Source of the DNA: Haliclystus octoradiatus
Taxonomy: Eukaryota; Cnidaria; Staurozoa; Stauromedusae; Haliclystidae
Length of the DNA: 64,000 bases
Direction: 5' to 3'
Assembly: GCA_916610825.1 (NCBI GenBank)
Contig: OU744453.1
Location: 11,055,826-11,119,825 of the forward strand
The notes beneath the pieces are model-generated. The model ran no database searches. It was not told where the DNA came from and saw only the letters and a list, made by a program, of their open reading frames with translations. Each line of letters opens with the position of its first letter. The stretch's first letter is position 1. Shown here piece by piece: positions 47,841 through 62,600 of this stretch. Both the position numbers and the translations under genes were made by a program.

Positions 47841-50800
47841 CAGACGTATAAACAAAAAAACAGACGTCTAGACGAAAAACCAGACATATTTCAGACAAAA
47901 GACGTCTAGACAGCTTTCCAGACGTCTAGACAGAAAACCAGACATCTAGACGAAAAACCAGACAATTTTCAAACAATAGGCGTCTAGACAGCTTGCCAGA
48001 CGTCTACACAGAAAACCAGACGTCTAGACGAAAAACCAGACAATTTTCAGACGAAAACGTCTAGACAGCTTCCCAGACGTCTAGACAGAAAACCAAACGT
48101 ATTGAAGGAAAACCAAACAATTTTCAGAAAATAAGCGTCTAAACAGCTTACCAGAAGTCTAGACAGAAAACCAGACGTCTGGACGAAAAGCCAGACATTT
48201 TTCAGACAATAGGTGTCTAGACAGCTTGCCGAGTGTCTTTTCATAAACCAGACAATTTTCAGACAAAAGACGTCTAGACAGAAAACAAGACGTCTGGACG
48301 AAAAGCCAGACATTTTTCTGACAATAGGCGTCTAGACAGCTTGCCAAGTGTCTTGTCAAAAACCAGACAATTTTCAGACAAAAGACGTCTAGACAGAAAA
48401 CCAGACGTCTAGACGAAAAACCAGACAATTTTCAGACAATAGACGTCTAGACAGCTTGCCAAGTGTCTTGTCAAAAACCAGACAATTTTCAGACAAAAGA
48501 CGTCTAGATAGAAAACCAGACGTCTAGACGAAAATCCAGACAATTTTCAGACAACAGGCGTGTAGACAGGTTTCCAGACGTCTAGACTGAAAACAAGAAG
48601 TATACAAGGAAAACCAGACAATTTTCAGACAATAGGCGTCTAGACAGCTTGCCAGACGTCTAGACAGAAAACCAGACGTCTAGACCAAAATCCCGACAAT
48701 TTTCAGACAATAGGCGTCTAGACAGGTTTCCAGACGTCTAGACAGAAAACCAGACATCTAGACGAAAAACCAGACATATTTCAGACAAAAGACGTCTAGA
48801 CAGCTTTCCAGACGTCTAGACAGAAAACCAGACATCTAGACGAAAAACCAGGCAATTTTCAGACAATAGGCCACTGCACAGATTGCCAGACGTATAAACA
48901 AAAAAACAGACGTCTAGACGAAAAACCAGACATATTTCAGACAAAAGACGTCTAGACAGCTTTCCAGACGTCTAGACAGAAAACCAGACATCTAGACGAA
49001 GAACCAGACAATTTTCAAACAATAGGCGTCTAGACAGCTTGCCAGACGTCTAGACAGAAAACCAGACGAATAGAGGGAACACCGGACAATTTTCAGAAAA
49101 TAAGCGTCTAGACAGCTTGCCAGACATCTAGACAGAAAAGCAGACGTATAGACGAAAAACAGACAATTTCTAGACAATAGACGTCTAGAAAGCTTGCCAG
49201 ACGTCTAGACAGAAAACCAGACGAATAGAGGAAAAATCATACAATTTTCAGAAAATAAGCGTCTAGACAGAAAACCAGACGTCTAGACAGAAAACCAGAC
49301 ATCTAGACAAAAAAGAGACAATTTTCAGACATAAGGCGTCTAGACAGCTTTCCAAGTGTCTAGACGAAAAACCAGACAATTTTCAGACAAAAGACGTCTA
49401 GACAGCTTTCTAGACGCCTAGACAGAAAACCAGACGTCTAGACGAAAAACCAGACAATTTTCAGACAAAAACGTCTAGACAAATTGCCAGACGTCTAGAC
49501 AGAAAACAGAACGTATAGCAGGAAAACCAAACAATTTTCGGAAAATAAGCGTGTAAACAGCTTACCAGACGTCTAAACAGAAAACCAGACGTCTGGACGA
49601 AAAACCAGGCAATTTTCAGACAATAGGCCACTGCACAGATTGCCAGACGTATAAACAAAAAACCAGACGTCCAGACGAAAAACCAGACATATTTCAGACA
49701 AAAGACGTCTAGACAGCTTTCCAGACGTCTAGACAGAAAACCAGACATCTAGACGAAAAACCAGACAATTTTCAGACAATAGGCGTCTAGACAGCTTGCC
49801 AGACGTCTAGACAGAAAACCAGACGAATAAAGGGAACACCAGACAATTTTCAGAAAATAAGCGTCTAGACAGCTTGCCAGACATCTAGACAGAAAAGCAG
49901 ACATATAGACAAAAAACAGACAATTTCTAGACAATAGACGTCTAGAAAGCTTTCCAGACGTCTAGACAGAAAACCAGACGAATAGAGGAAAAATCATACA
50001 ATTTTCAGAAAATAAGCGTCTAGACAGAAAACCAGACGTCTAGACAGAAAACCAGACATCTAGACAAAAAAGAAACAATTTTCAGACATAAGGCGTCTAG
50101 ACAGAAAACAGAACGTATGGCAGGAAAACCAAACAATTTTCAGAAAATAAGCGTGTAAACAGCTTACCAGACGTCTAAACAGAAAACCAGACGTCAGGAC
50201 GAAAAGCCAGACATTTTTCAGACAATAGGCGTCTAGACAGAAAACCAGACGTCTAGAAAGAAAAGCAGACGTCTAGACGAAAACCAGAAAATTGTATGAC
50301 AATAGGCGTCTAGACAGCTTGATAGTGTCTAGACGAAAAAGCAGACAATTTTCAGACAATAGGCCACTAGACAGCTTGCCAGACGTTTAAACAAAAAACC
50401 AGACGTCTAGACGAAAAACCAGACAATTTTCAGACAATAGGTGTCTAGACAGCTTGCCAGACGTCTAGACAGAAAACCAAGTGTCTAGACGAGAAGCTAG
50501 ACAATTTTCAGACAATAGGCGTCTAGACAGCTTTCCAAGTGTCTAGACGAAAAACCAGACAATTTTCAGACAAAAGACGTCTAGACAGCTTTCCAGACGC
50601 CTAGACAGAAAACCAGACGTCTAGACGAAAAACCAGACAATTTTCAGACAAAAACGTCTAGACAAATTGCCAGACGGCTAGACAGAAAACAGAACGTATG
50701 GCAGGAAAACCAAACAATTTTCAGAAAATAAGCGTGTAAACAGCTTACCAGACGTCTAAACAGAAAACCAGACGTCAGGACGAAAAGCCAGACATTTTTC

Positions 50801-52010
50801 AGACAATAGGCGTCTAGACAGAAAACCAGACGTCTAGAAAGAAAAGCAGACGTCTAGACGAAAACCAGAAAATTGTATGACAATAGGCGTCTAGACAGCT
50901 TGCTAGTGTCTAGACGAAAAAGCAGACAATTTTCAGACAATAGGCCACTAGACAGCTTGCCAGACGTTTAAACAAAAACCAGACGTCTAGACGAAAAACC
51001 AGACAATTTTCAGACAATAGGCGTCTAGACAGGTTTCCAGACGTCTAGACAGAAAACCAGACGTCTGGACGAAAAGCAAGACATTTTTGAGACAATAGGC
51101 GTCTAGACAGCTTGCCAGACGTCTAGACAGAAAACCAGACGAGTAGAGGAAAAATCATACAATTTTCAGAAAATAAGCGTTTAGACAGAAAATCAGACGT
51201 CTAGACAGAAAACCAGACATCTAGACGAAAAACCAGACATATTTCAGACAAAAGACGTCTAGACAGCTTTCCAGACGTCTAGACAGAAAACCAGACATCT
51301 AGACGAAAAACCAGGCAATTTTCAGACAATAGGCCACTGCACAGATTGCCAGACGTATAAACAAAAAACCAGACGTCTAGACGAAAAACCAGACATATTT
51401 CAGACAAAAGACGTCTAGAAAGCTTTCCAGACGTCTAGACAGATAACCAGACATCTAGACGAAAATCCAGACAATTTTCAGACAATAGGCGTGTAGACAG
51501 GTTTCCAGACGTCTAGACTGAAAACAAGAAGTATACAAGGAAAACCAGACAATTTTCAGACAATAGGCGTCTAGACAGCTTGCCAGACGTCTAGACAGAA
51601 AACCAGACGTCTAGACGAAAATCCCGACAATTTTCAGACAATAGGCGTCTAGACAGGTTTCCAGACGTCTAGACAGAAAACCAGACGTCTGGACGAAAAG
51701 CAAGTAATTTTTGAGACAATAGGCGTCTACACAGCTTGCCAGACGTCTAGACAGAAAACCAGACGTCTAGACGAAAAACCAGACAATTTTCAGACAATAG
51801 ACGTCTAGACAGCTTGCCAAGTGTCTTGTCAAAAACCAGACAATTTTCAGACAAAAGACGTCTAGATAGAAAACCAGACGTCTAGACGAAAATCCAGACA
51901 ATTTTCAGACAACAGGCGTGTAGACAGGTTTCCAGACGTCTAGACTGAAAACAAGAAGTATACAAGGAAAACCAGACAATTTTCAGACAATAGGCGTCTA
52001 GACAGATTGC
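47841..52010 (-). repeat. Terminal higher-order array, unit 1 (4,170 bp)
   Basis: Units are framed on CAGACGTATA in the ACTGCACAGATTGCC module. Segments at 48,047, 48,159, 48,992, 49,461 and 49,749 all recur 4,170 bp later. The unit contains the B-A pair (48,992 and 49,749, 757 bp apart). Near 51,766 it switches to modules of the AAGTGTCTTGTC type before the next unit begins. Confidence 0.87.
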
Positions 52011-55000
52011 CAGACGTATAAACAAAAAACCAGACGTCTAGACGAAAAACCAGACATATTTCAGACAAAAGACGTCTAGACAGCTTTCCAGACGTCTAGA
52101 CAGAAAACCAGACATCTAGACGAAAAACCAGACAATTTTCAAACAATAGGCGTCTAGACAGCTTGCCAGACGTCTACACAGAAAACCAGACGTCTAGACG
52201 AAAAACCAGACAATTTTCAGACGAAAACATCTAGACAGCTTCCCAGACGTCTAGACAGAAAACCAAACGTATTGAAGGAAAACCAAACAATTTTCAGAAA
52301 ATAAGCGTCTAAACAGCTTACCAGAAGTCTAGACAGAAAACCAGACGTCTGGACGAAAAGCCAGACATTTTTCAGACAATAGGTGTCTAGACAGCTTGCC
52401 GAGTGTCTTGTCGGAAACCAGACAATTTTCAGACAAAAGACGTCTAGACAGAAAACAAGACGTCTGGACGAAAAGCCAGACATTTTTCTGACAATAGGCG
52501 TCTAGACAGCTTGCCAAGTGTCTTGTCAAAAACCAGACAATTTTCAGACAAAAGACGTCTAGACAGAAAACCAGACGTCTAGACGAAAAACCAGACAATT
52601 TTCAGACAATAGACGTCTAGACAGCTTGCCAAGTGTCTTGTCAAAAACCAGACAATTTTCAGACAAAAGACGTCTAGATAGAAAACCAGACGTCTAGACG
52701 AAAATCCAGACAATTTTCAGACAATAGGCGTGTAGACAGGTTTCCAGACGTCTAGACTGAAAACAAGAAGTATACAAGGAAAACCAGACAATTTTCAGAC
52801 AATAGGCGTCTAGACAGCTTGCCAGACGTCTAGACAGAAAACCAGACGTCTAGACGAAAATCCCGACAATTTTCAGACAATAGGCGTCTAGACAGGTTTC
52901 CAGACGTCTAGACAGAAAACCAGACATCTAGACGAAAAACCAGACATATTTCAGACAAAAGACGTCTAGACAGCTTTCCAGACGTCTAGACAGAAAACCA
53001 GACATCTAGACGAAAAACAAGGCAATTTTCAGACAATAGGCCACTGCACAGATTGCCAGACGTATAAACAAAAAAACAGACGTCTAGACGAAAAACCAGA
53101 CATATTTCAGACAAAAGACGTCTAGACAGCTTTCCAGACGTCTAGACAGAAAACCAGACATCTAGACGAAAAACCAGACAATTTTCAAACAATAGGCGTC
53201 TAGACAGCTTGCCAGACGTCTAGACAGAAAACCAGACGAATAGAGGGAACACCGGACAATTTTCAGAAAATAAGCGTCTAGACAGCTTGCCAGACATCTA
53301 GACAGAAAAGCAGACGTATAGACGAAAAACAGACAATTTCTAGACAATAGACGTCTAAAAAGCTTGCCAGACGTCTAGACAGAAAACCAGACGAATAGAG
53401 GAAAAATCATACAATTTTCAGAAAATAAGCGTCTAGACAGAAAACCAGACGTCGAGACAGAAAACCAGACATCTAGACAAAAAAGAGACAATTTTCAGAC
53501 ATAAGGCGTCTAGACAGCTTTCCAAGTGTCTAGACGAAAAACCAGACAATTTTCAGACAAAAGACGTCTAGACAGCTTTCTAGACGCCTAGACAGAAAAC
53601 CAGACGTCTAGACGAAAAACCAGACAATTTTCAGACAAAAAAGTCTAGACAAATTGCCAGACGTCTAGACAGAAAACAGAACGTATAGCAGGAAAACCAA
53701 ACAATTTTCGGAAAATAAGCGTGTAAACAGCTTACCAGACGTCTAAACAGAAAACCAGACGTCTGGACGAAAAACCAGGCAATTTTCAGACAATAGGCCA
53801 CTGCACAGATTGCCAGACGTATAAACAAAAAACCAGACGTCCAGACGAAAAACCAGACATATTTCAGACAAAAGACGTCTAGACAGCTTTCCAGACGTCT
53901 AGACAGAAAACCAGACATCTAGACGAAAAACCAGACAATTTTCAGACAATAGGCGTCTAGACAGCTTGCCAGACGTCTAGACAGAAAACCAGACGAATTA
54001 AGGAAACACCAGACAATTTTCAGAAAATAAGCGTCTAGACAGCTTGCCAGACATCTAGACAGAAAAGCAGACATATAGACGAAAAACAGACAATTTCTAG
54101 ACAATAGACGTCTAGAAAGCTTTCAAGACGTCTAGACAGAAAACCAGACGAATAGAGGAAAAATCATACAATTTTCAGAAAATAAGCGTCTAGACAGAAA
54201 ACCAGACGTCTAGACAGAAAACCAGACATCTAGACAAAAAAGAGACAATTTTCAGACATAAGGCGTCTAGACAGAAAACAGAACGTATGGCAGGAAAACC
54301 AAACAATTTTCAGAAAATAAGCGTGTAAACAGCTTACCAGACGTCTAAACAGAAAACCAGACGTCAGGACGAAAAGCCAGACATTTTTCAGACAATAGGC
54401 GTCTAGACAGAAAACCAGACGTCTAGAAAGAAAAGCAGACGTCTAGACGAAAACCAGAAAATTGTATGACAATAGGCGTCTAGACAGCTTGATAGTGTCT
54501 AGACGAAAAAGCAGACAATTTTCAGACAATAGGCCACTAGACAGCTTGCCAGACGTTTAAACAAAAAACCAGACGTCTAGACGAAAAACCAGACAATTTT
54601 CAGACAATAGGTGTCTAGACAGCTTGCCAGACGTCTAGACAGAAAACCAAGTGTCTAGACGAGAAGCTAGACAATTTTCAGACAATAGGCGTCTAGACAG
54701 CTTTCCAAGTGTCTAGACGAAAAACCAGACAATTTTCAGACAAAAGACGTCTAGACAGCTTTCCAGACGCCTAGACAGAAAACCAGACGTCTAGACGAAA
54801 AACCAGACAATTTTCAGACAAAAACGTCTAGACAAATTGCCAGACGGCTAGACAGAAAACAGAACGTATGGCAGGAAAACCAAACAATTTTCAGAAAATA
54901 AGCGTGTAAACAGCTTACCAGACGTCTAAACAGAAAACCAGACGTCAGGACGAAAAGCCAGACATTTTTCAGACAATAGGCGTCTAGACAGAAAACCAGA

Positions 55001-56143
55001 CGTCTAGAAAGAAAAGCAGACGTCTAGACGAAAACCAGAAAATTGTATGACAATAGGCGTCTAGACAGCTTGCTAGTGTCTAGACGAAAAAGCAGACAAT
55101 TTTCAGACAATAGGCCACTAGACAGCTTGCCAGACGTTTAAACAAAAACCAGACGTCTAGACGAAAAACCAGACAATTTTCAGACAATAGGCGTCTAGAC
55201 AGGTTTCCAGACGTCTAGACAGAAAACCAGACGTCTGGACGAAAAGCAAGACATTTTTGAGACAATAGGCGTCTAGACAGCTTGCCAGACGTCTAGACAG
55301 AAAACCAGACGAGTAGAGGAAAAATCATACAATTTTCAGAAAATAAGCGTTTAGACAGAAAATCAGACGTCTAGACAGAAAACCAGACATCTAGACGAAA
55401 AACCAGACATATTTCAGACAAAAGACGTCTAGACAGCTTTCCAGACGTCTAGACAGAAAACCAGACATCTAGACGAAAAACCAGGCAATTTTCAGACAAT
55501 AGGCCACTGCACAGATTGCCAGACGTATAAACAAAAAACCAGACGTCTAGACGAAAAACCAGACATATTTCAGACAAAAGACGTCTAGAAAGCTTTCCAG
55601 ACGTCTAGACAGATAACCAGACATCTAGACGAAAATCCAGACAATTTTCAGACAATAGGCGTGTAGACAGGTTTCCAGACGTCTAGACTGAAAACAAGAA
55701 GTATACAAGGAAAACCAGACAATTTTCAGACAATAGGCGTCTAGACAGCTTGCCAGACGTCTAGACAGAAAACCAGACGTCTAGACGAAAATCCTGACAA
55801 TTTTCAGACAATAGGCGTCTAGACAGGTTTCCAGACGTCTAGACAGAAAACCAGACGTCTGGACGAAAAGCAAGACATTTTTGAGACAATAGGCGTCTAG
55901 ACAGCTTGCCAGACGTCTAGACAGAAAACCAGACGAGTAGAGGAAAAATCATACAATTTTCAGAAAATAAGCGTTTAGACAGAAAATCAGACGCCTAGAC
56001 AGAAAACCAGACGTCTAGACGAAAAACCAGACATATTTCAGACAAAAGACGTCTAGACAGCTTTCCAGACGTCTAGACAGAAAACCAGACATCTAGACGA
56101 AAAACCAGGCAATTTTCAGACAATAGGCCACTGCACAGATTGC
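52011..56143 (-). repeat. Terminal higher-order array, unit 2 (4,133 bp)
   Basis: Segments at 52,217, 52,329 and 53,162 recur 4,133 bp later in unit 3. The B-A pair is at 53,162 and 53,919. Small private changes include GACAAAAAAGTC near 53,637 and GGAAACACC for GGGAACACC near 54,003. Confidence 0.87.
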
Positions 56144-59100
56144 CAGACGTATAAACAAAAAACCAGACGTCTAGACGAAAAACCAGACATATTTCATACA
56201 AAAGACGTCTAGACAGCTTTCCAGACGTCTAGACAGAAAACCAGACATCTAGACGAAAAACCAGACAATTTTCAAACAATAGGCGTCTAGACAGCTTGCC
56301 AGACGTCTACACAGAAAACCAGACGTCTAGACGAAAAACCAGACAATTTTCAGACGAAAACGTCTAGACAGCTTCCCAGACGTCTAGACAGAAAACCAAA
56401 CGTATTGAAGGAAAACCAAACAATTTTCAGAAAATAAGCGTCTAAACAGCTTACCAGAAGTCTAGACAGAAAACCAGACGTCTGGACGAAAAGCCAGACA
56501 TTTTTCAGACAATAGGTGTCTAGACAGCTTGCCGAGTGTCTTGTCGGAAACCAGACAATTTTCAGACAAAAGACGTCTAGACAGAAAACAAGACGTCTGG
56601 ACGAAAAGCCAGACATTTTTCTGACAATAGGCGTCTAGACAGCTTGCCAAGTGTCTTGTCAAAAACCAGACAATTTTCAGACAAAAGACGTCTAGACAGA
56701 AAACCAGACGTCTAGACGAAAAACCAGACAATTTTCAGACAATAGACGTCTAGACAGCTTGCCAAGTGTCTTGTCAAAAACCAGACAATTTTCAGACAAA
56801 AGACGTCTAGATAGAAAACCAGACGTCTAGACGAAAATCCAGACAATTTTCAGACAACAGGCGTGTAGACAGGTTTCCAGACGTCTAGACTGAAAACAAG
56901 AAGTATACAAGGAAAACCAGACAATTTTCAGACAATAGGCGTCTAGACAGCTTGCCAGACGTCTAGACAGAAAACCAGACGTCTAGACCAAAATCCCGAC
57001 AATTTTCAGACAATAGGCGTCTAGACAGGTTTCCAGACGTCTAGACAGAAAACCAGACATCTAGACGAAAAACCAGACATATTTCAGACAAAAGACGTCT
57101 AGACAGCTTTCCAGACGTCTAGACAGAAAACCAGACATCTAGACGAAAAACCAGGTAATTTTCAGACAATAGGCCACTGCACAGATTGCCAGACGTATAA
57201 ACAAAAAAACAGACGTCTAGACGAAAAACCAGACATATTTCAGACAAAAGACGTCTAGACAGCTTTCCAGACGTCTAGACAGAAAACCAGACATCTAGAC
57301 GAAAAACCAGACAATTTTCAAACAATAGGCGTCTAGACAGCTTGCCAGACGTCTAGACAGAAAACCAGACGAATAGAGGGAACACCGGACAATTTTCAGA
57401 AAATAAGCGTCTAGACAGCTTGCCAGACATCTAGACAGAAAAGCAGACGTATAGACGAAAAACAGACAATTTCTAGACAATAGACGTCTAGAAAGCTTGC
57501 CAGACGTCTAGACAGAAAACCAGACGAATAGAGGAAAAATCATACAATTTTCAGAAAATAAGCGCCTAGACAGAAAACCAGACGTCTAGACGAAAAACCA
57601 GACAATTTTCAGACAAAAACGTCTAGACAAATTGCCAGACGTCTAGACAGAAAACAGAACGTATCGCAGGAAAACCAAACAATTTTCGGAAAATAAGCGT
57701 GTAAACAGCTTACCAGACGTCTAAACAGAAAACCAGACGTCTGGACGAAAAACCAGGCAATTTTCAGACAATAGGCCACTGCACAGATTGCCAGACGTAT
57801 AAACAAAAAACCAGACGTCCAGACGAAAAACCAGACATATTTCAGACAAAAGACGTCTAGACAGCTTTCCAGACGTCTAGACAGAAAACATGACATCTAG
57901 ACGAAAAACCAGACAATTTTCAGACAATAGGCGTCTAGACAGCTTGCCAGACGTCTAGACAGAAAACCAGACGAATTAAGGGAACACCAGACAATTTTCA
58001 GAAAATAAGCGTCTAGACAGCTTGCCAGACATCTAGACAGAAAAGCAGACATATAGACGAAAAACAGACAATTTCTAGACAATAGACGTCTAGAAAGCTT
58101 TCAAGACGTCTAGACAGAAAACCAGACGAATAGAGGAAAAATCATACAATTTTCAGAAAATAAGCGTCTAGACAGAAAACCAGACGTCTAGACAGAAAAC
58201 CAGACATCTAGACAAAAAAGAGACAATTTTCAGACATAAGGCGTCTAGACAGAAAACAGAACGTATGGCAGGAAAACCAAACAATTTTCAGAAAATAAGC
58301 GTGTAAACAGCTTACCAGACGTCTAAACAGAAAACCAGACGTCAGGACGAAAAGCCAGACATTTTTCAGACAATAGGCGTCTAGACAGAAAACCAGACGT
58401 CTAGAAAGAAAAGCAGACGTCTAGACGAAAACCAGAAAATTGTATGACAATAGGCGTCTAGACAGCTTGATAGTGTCTAGACGAAAAAGCAGACAATTTC
58501 AGACAATAGGCCACTAGACAGCATGCCAGACGTTTAAACAAAAAACCAGACGTCTAGACGAAAAACCAGACAATTTTCAGACAATAGGTGTCTAGACAGC
58601 TTGCCAGACGTCTAGACAGAAAACCAAGTGTCTAGACGAGAAGCTAGACAATTTTCAGACAATAGGCGTCTAGACAGCTTTCCAAGTGTCTAGACGAAAA
58701 ACCAGACAATTTTCAGACAAAAGACGTCTAGACAGCTTTCCAGACGCCTAGACAGAAAACCAGACGTCTAGACGAAAAACCAGACAATTTCTAGACAATA
58801 GACGTCTAGACAGCTTGCCAGACGTCTAGACAGAAAACCAGACGAATAGAGGAAAAATCATACAATTTTCAGAAAATAAGCGTCTAGACAGAAAACCAGA
58901 CGTCTAGACAGAAAACCAGACATCTAGACAAAAAAGAAACAATTTTCAGACATAAGGCGTCTAGACAGCTTTCCAAGTGTCTAGACGAAAAACCAGACAA
59001 TTTTCAGACAAAAGACGTCTAGACAGCTTTCTAGACGCCTAGACAGAAAACCAGACGTCTAGACGAAAAACCAGACAATTTTCAGACAAAAACGTCTAGA

Positions 59101-59691
59101 CAAATTGCCAGACGTCTAGACAGAAAACAGAACGTATGGCAGGAAAACCAAACAATTTTCGGAAAATAAGCGTGTAAACAGCTTACCAGACGTCTAAACA
59201 GAAAACCAGACGTCTGGACGAAAAGCCAGACATTTTTCAGACAATAGGCGTCTAGACAGCTTGCCAAGTGTCTTGTCGAAAACCAGACAATTTTCAGACA
59301 AAAGACGTCTAGACAGAAAACCAGACATCTAGACGAAAATCCCGACAATTTTCAGACAATAGGCGTCTAGACAGGTTTCCAGACGTCTAGACAGAAAACC
59401 AGACGTCTGGACGAAAAGCAAGACATTTTTGAGACAATAGGCGTCTACACAGCTTGCCAGACGTCTAGACAGAAAACCAGACGAGTAGAGGAAAAATCAT
59501 ACAATTTTCAGAAAATAAGCGTTTAGACAGAAAATCAGACGTCTAGACAGAAAACCAGACATCTAGACGAAAAACCAGACATATTTCAGACAAAAGACGT
59601 CTAGACAGCTTTCCAGACGTCTAGACAGAAAACCAGACATCTAGACGAAAAACCAGGCAATTTTCAGACAATAGGCCACTGCACAGATTGC
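56144..59691 (-). repeat. Terminal higher-order array, unit 3 (3,548 bp)
   Basis: Segments at 56,350, 56,462, 57,295, 57,609, 57,897 and 59,082 recur exactly 3,548 bp later. The B-A spacing is 602 bp instead of 757. The 155 bp lost lie near 57,570, where AAGCGCCTAGACAG joins directly to modules that are further apart in units 1 and 2. The unit is 585 bp shorter than unit 2 in all. Confidence 0.9.
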
Positions 59692-62600
59692 CAGACGTAT
59701 AAACAAAAAAACAGACGTCTAGACGAAAAACCAGACATATTTCAGACAAAAGACGTCTAGACAGCTTTCCAGACGTCTAGACAGAAAACCAGACATCTAG
59801 ACGAAAAACCAGACAATTTTCAGACAATAGGTGTCTAGACAGCTTGCCAGACGTCTACACAGAAAACCAGACGTCTAGACGAAAAACCAGACAATTTTCA
59901 GACGAAAACGTCTAGACAGCTTCCCAGACGTCTAGACAGAAAACCAAACGTATTGAAGGAAAACCAAACAATTTTCAGAAAATAAGCGTCTAAACAGCTT
60001 ACCAGAAGTCTAGACAGAAAACCAGACGTCTGGACGAAAAGCCAGACATTTTTCAGACAATAGGTGTCTAGACAGCTTGCCGAGTGTCTTTTCGGAAACC
60101 AGACAATTTTCAGACAAAAGACGTCTAGACAGAAAACAAGACGTCTGGACGAAAAGCCAGACATTTTTCTGACAATAGGCGTCTAGACAGCTTGCCAAGT
60201 GTCTTGTCAAAAACCAGACAATTTTCAGACAAAAGACGTCTAGACAGAAAACCAGACGTCTAGACGAAAAACCAGACAATTTTCAGACAATAGACGTCTA
60301 GACAGCTTGCCAAGTGTCTTGTCGAAAACCAGACAATTTTCAGACAAAAGACGTCTAGATAGAAAACCAGACGTCTAGACGAAAATCCAGACAATTTTCA
60401 GACAACAGGCGTGTAGACAGGTTTCCAGACGTCTAGACTGAAAACAAGAAGTATACAAGGAAAACCAGACAATTTTCAGACAATAGGCGTCTAGACAGCT
60501 TGCCAGACGTCTAGACAGAAAACCAGACGTCTAGACCAAAATCCCGACAATTTTCAGACAATAGGCGTCTAGACAGGTTTCCAGACGTCTAGACAGAAAA
60601 CCAGACATCTAGACGAAAAACCAGACATATTTCAGACAAAAGACGTCTAGACAGCTTTCCAGACGTCTAGACAGAAAACCAGACATCTAGACGAAAAACC
60701 AGGCAATTTTCAGACAATAGGCCACTGCACAGATTGCCAGACGTATAAACAAAAAAACAGACGTCTAGACGAAAAACCAGACATATTTCAGACAAAAGAC
60801 GTCTAGACAGCTTTCCAGACGTCTAGACAGAAAACCAGACATCTAGACGAAAAACCAGACAATTTTCAAACAATAGGCGTCTAGACAGCTTGCCAGACGT
60901 CTAGACAGAAAACCAGACGAAATGAGGGAACACCGGACAATTTTCAGAAAATAAGCGTCTAGACAGCTTGCCAGACATCTAGACAGAAAAGCAGACGTAT
61001 AGACGAAAAACAGACAATTTCTAGACAATAGACGTCTAGAAAGCTTGCCAGACGTCTAGACAGAAAACCAGACGAATAGAGGAAAAATCATACAATTTTC
61101 AGAAAATAAGCGCCTAGACAGAAAACCAGACGTCTAGACGAAAAACCAGACAATTTTCAGACAAAAACGTCTAGACAAATTGCCAGACGTCTAGACAGAA
61201 AACAGAACGTATCGCAGGAAAACCAAACAATTTTCGGAAAATAAGCGTGTAAACAGCTTACCAGACGTCTAAACAGAAAACCAGACGTCTGGACGAAAAA
61301 CCAGGCAATTTTCAGACAATAGGCCACTGCACAGATTGCCAGACGTATAAACAAAAAACCAGACGTCCAGACGAAAAACCAGACATATTTCAGACAAAAG
61401 ACGTCTAGACAGCTTTCCAGACGTCTAGACAGAAAACCAGACATCTAGACGAAAAACCAGACAATTTTCAGACAATAGGCGTCTAGACAGCTTGCCAGAC
61501 GTCTAGACAGAAAACCAGACGAATTAAGGGAACACCAGACAATTTTCAGAAAATAAGCGTCTAGACAGCTTGCCAGACATCTAGACAGAAAAGCAGACAT
61601 ATAGACGAAAAACAGACAATTTCTAGACAATAGACGTCTAGAAAGCTTTCAAGACGTCTAGACAGAAAACCAGACGAATAGAGGAAAAATCATACAATTT
61701 TCAGAAAATAAGCGTCTAGACAGAAAACCAGACGTCTAGACAGAAAACCAGACATCTAGACAAAAAAGAAACAATTTTCAGACATAAGGCGTCTAGACAG
61801 AAAACAGAACGTATGGCAGGAAAACCAAACAATTTTCAGAAAATAAGCGTGTAAACAGCTTACCAGACGTCTAAACAGAAAACCAGACGTCAGGACGAAA
61901 AGCCAGACATTTTTCAGACAATAGGCGTCTAGACAGAAAACCAGACGTCTAGAAAGAAAAGCAGACGTCTAGACGAAAACCAGAAAATTGTATGACAATA
62001 GGCGTCTAGACAGCTTGATAGTGTCTAGACGAAAAAGCAGACAATTTCAGACAATAGGCCACTAGACAGCTTGCCAGACGTTTAAACAAAAAACCAGACG
62101 TCTAGACGAAAAACCAGACAATTTTCAGACAATAGGTGTCTAGACAGCTTGCCAGACGTCTAGACAGAAAACCAAGTGTCTAGACGAGAAGCTAGACAAT
62201 TTTCAGACAATAGGCGTCTAGACAGCTTTCCAAGTGTCTAGACGAAAAACCAGACAATTTTCAGACAAAAGACGTCTAGACAGCTTTCCAGACGCCTAGA
62301 CAGAAAACCAGACGTCTAGACGAAAAACCAGACAATTTCTAGACAATAGACGTCTAGACAGCTTGCCAGACGTCTAGACAGAAAACCAGACGAATAGAGG
62401 AAAAATCATACAATTTTCAGAAAATAAGCGTCTAGACAGAAAACCAGACGTCTAGACAGAAAACCAGACATCTAGACAAAAAAGAAACAATTTTCAGACA
62501 TAAGGCGTCTAGACAGCTTTCCAAGTGTCTAGACGAAAAACCAGACAATTTTCAGACAAAAGACGTCTAGACAGCTTTCTAGACGCCTAGACAGAAAACC

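Noticed and set aside
21999-61630. About twenty recurring 61-codon minus-strand open frames, plus 88-, 89-, 95- and 108-codon frames, as a conserved gene family
   Set aside because: They translate only the satellite modules, overlap one another in different frames, and recur because the DNA is duplicated. They show low-complexity repeats of the same few words, no recognisable domain, and no change pattern favouring silent sites that I can see.
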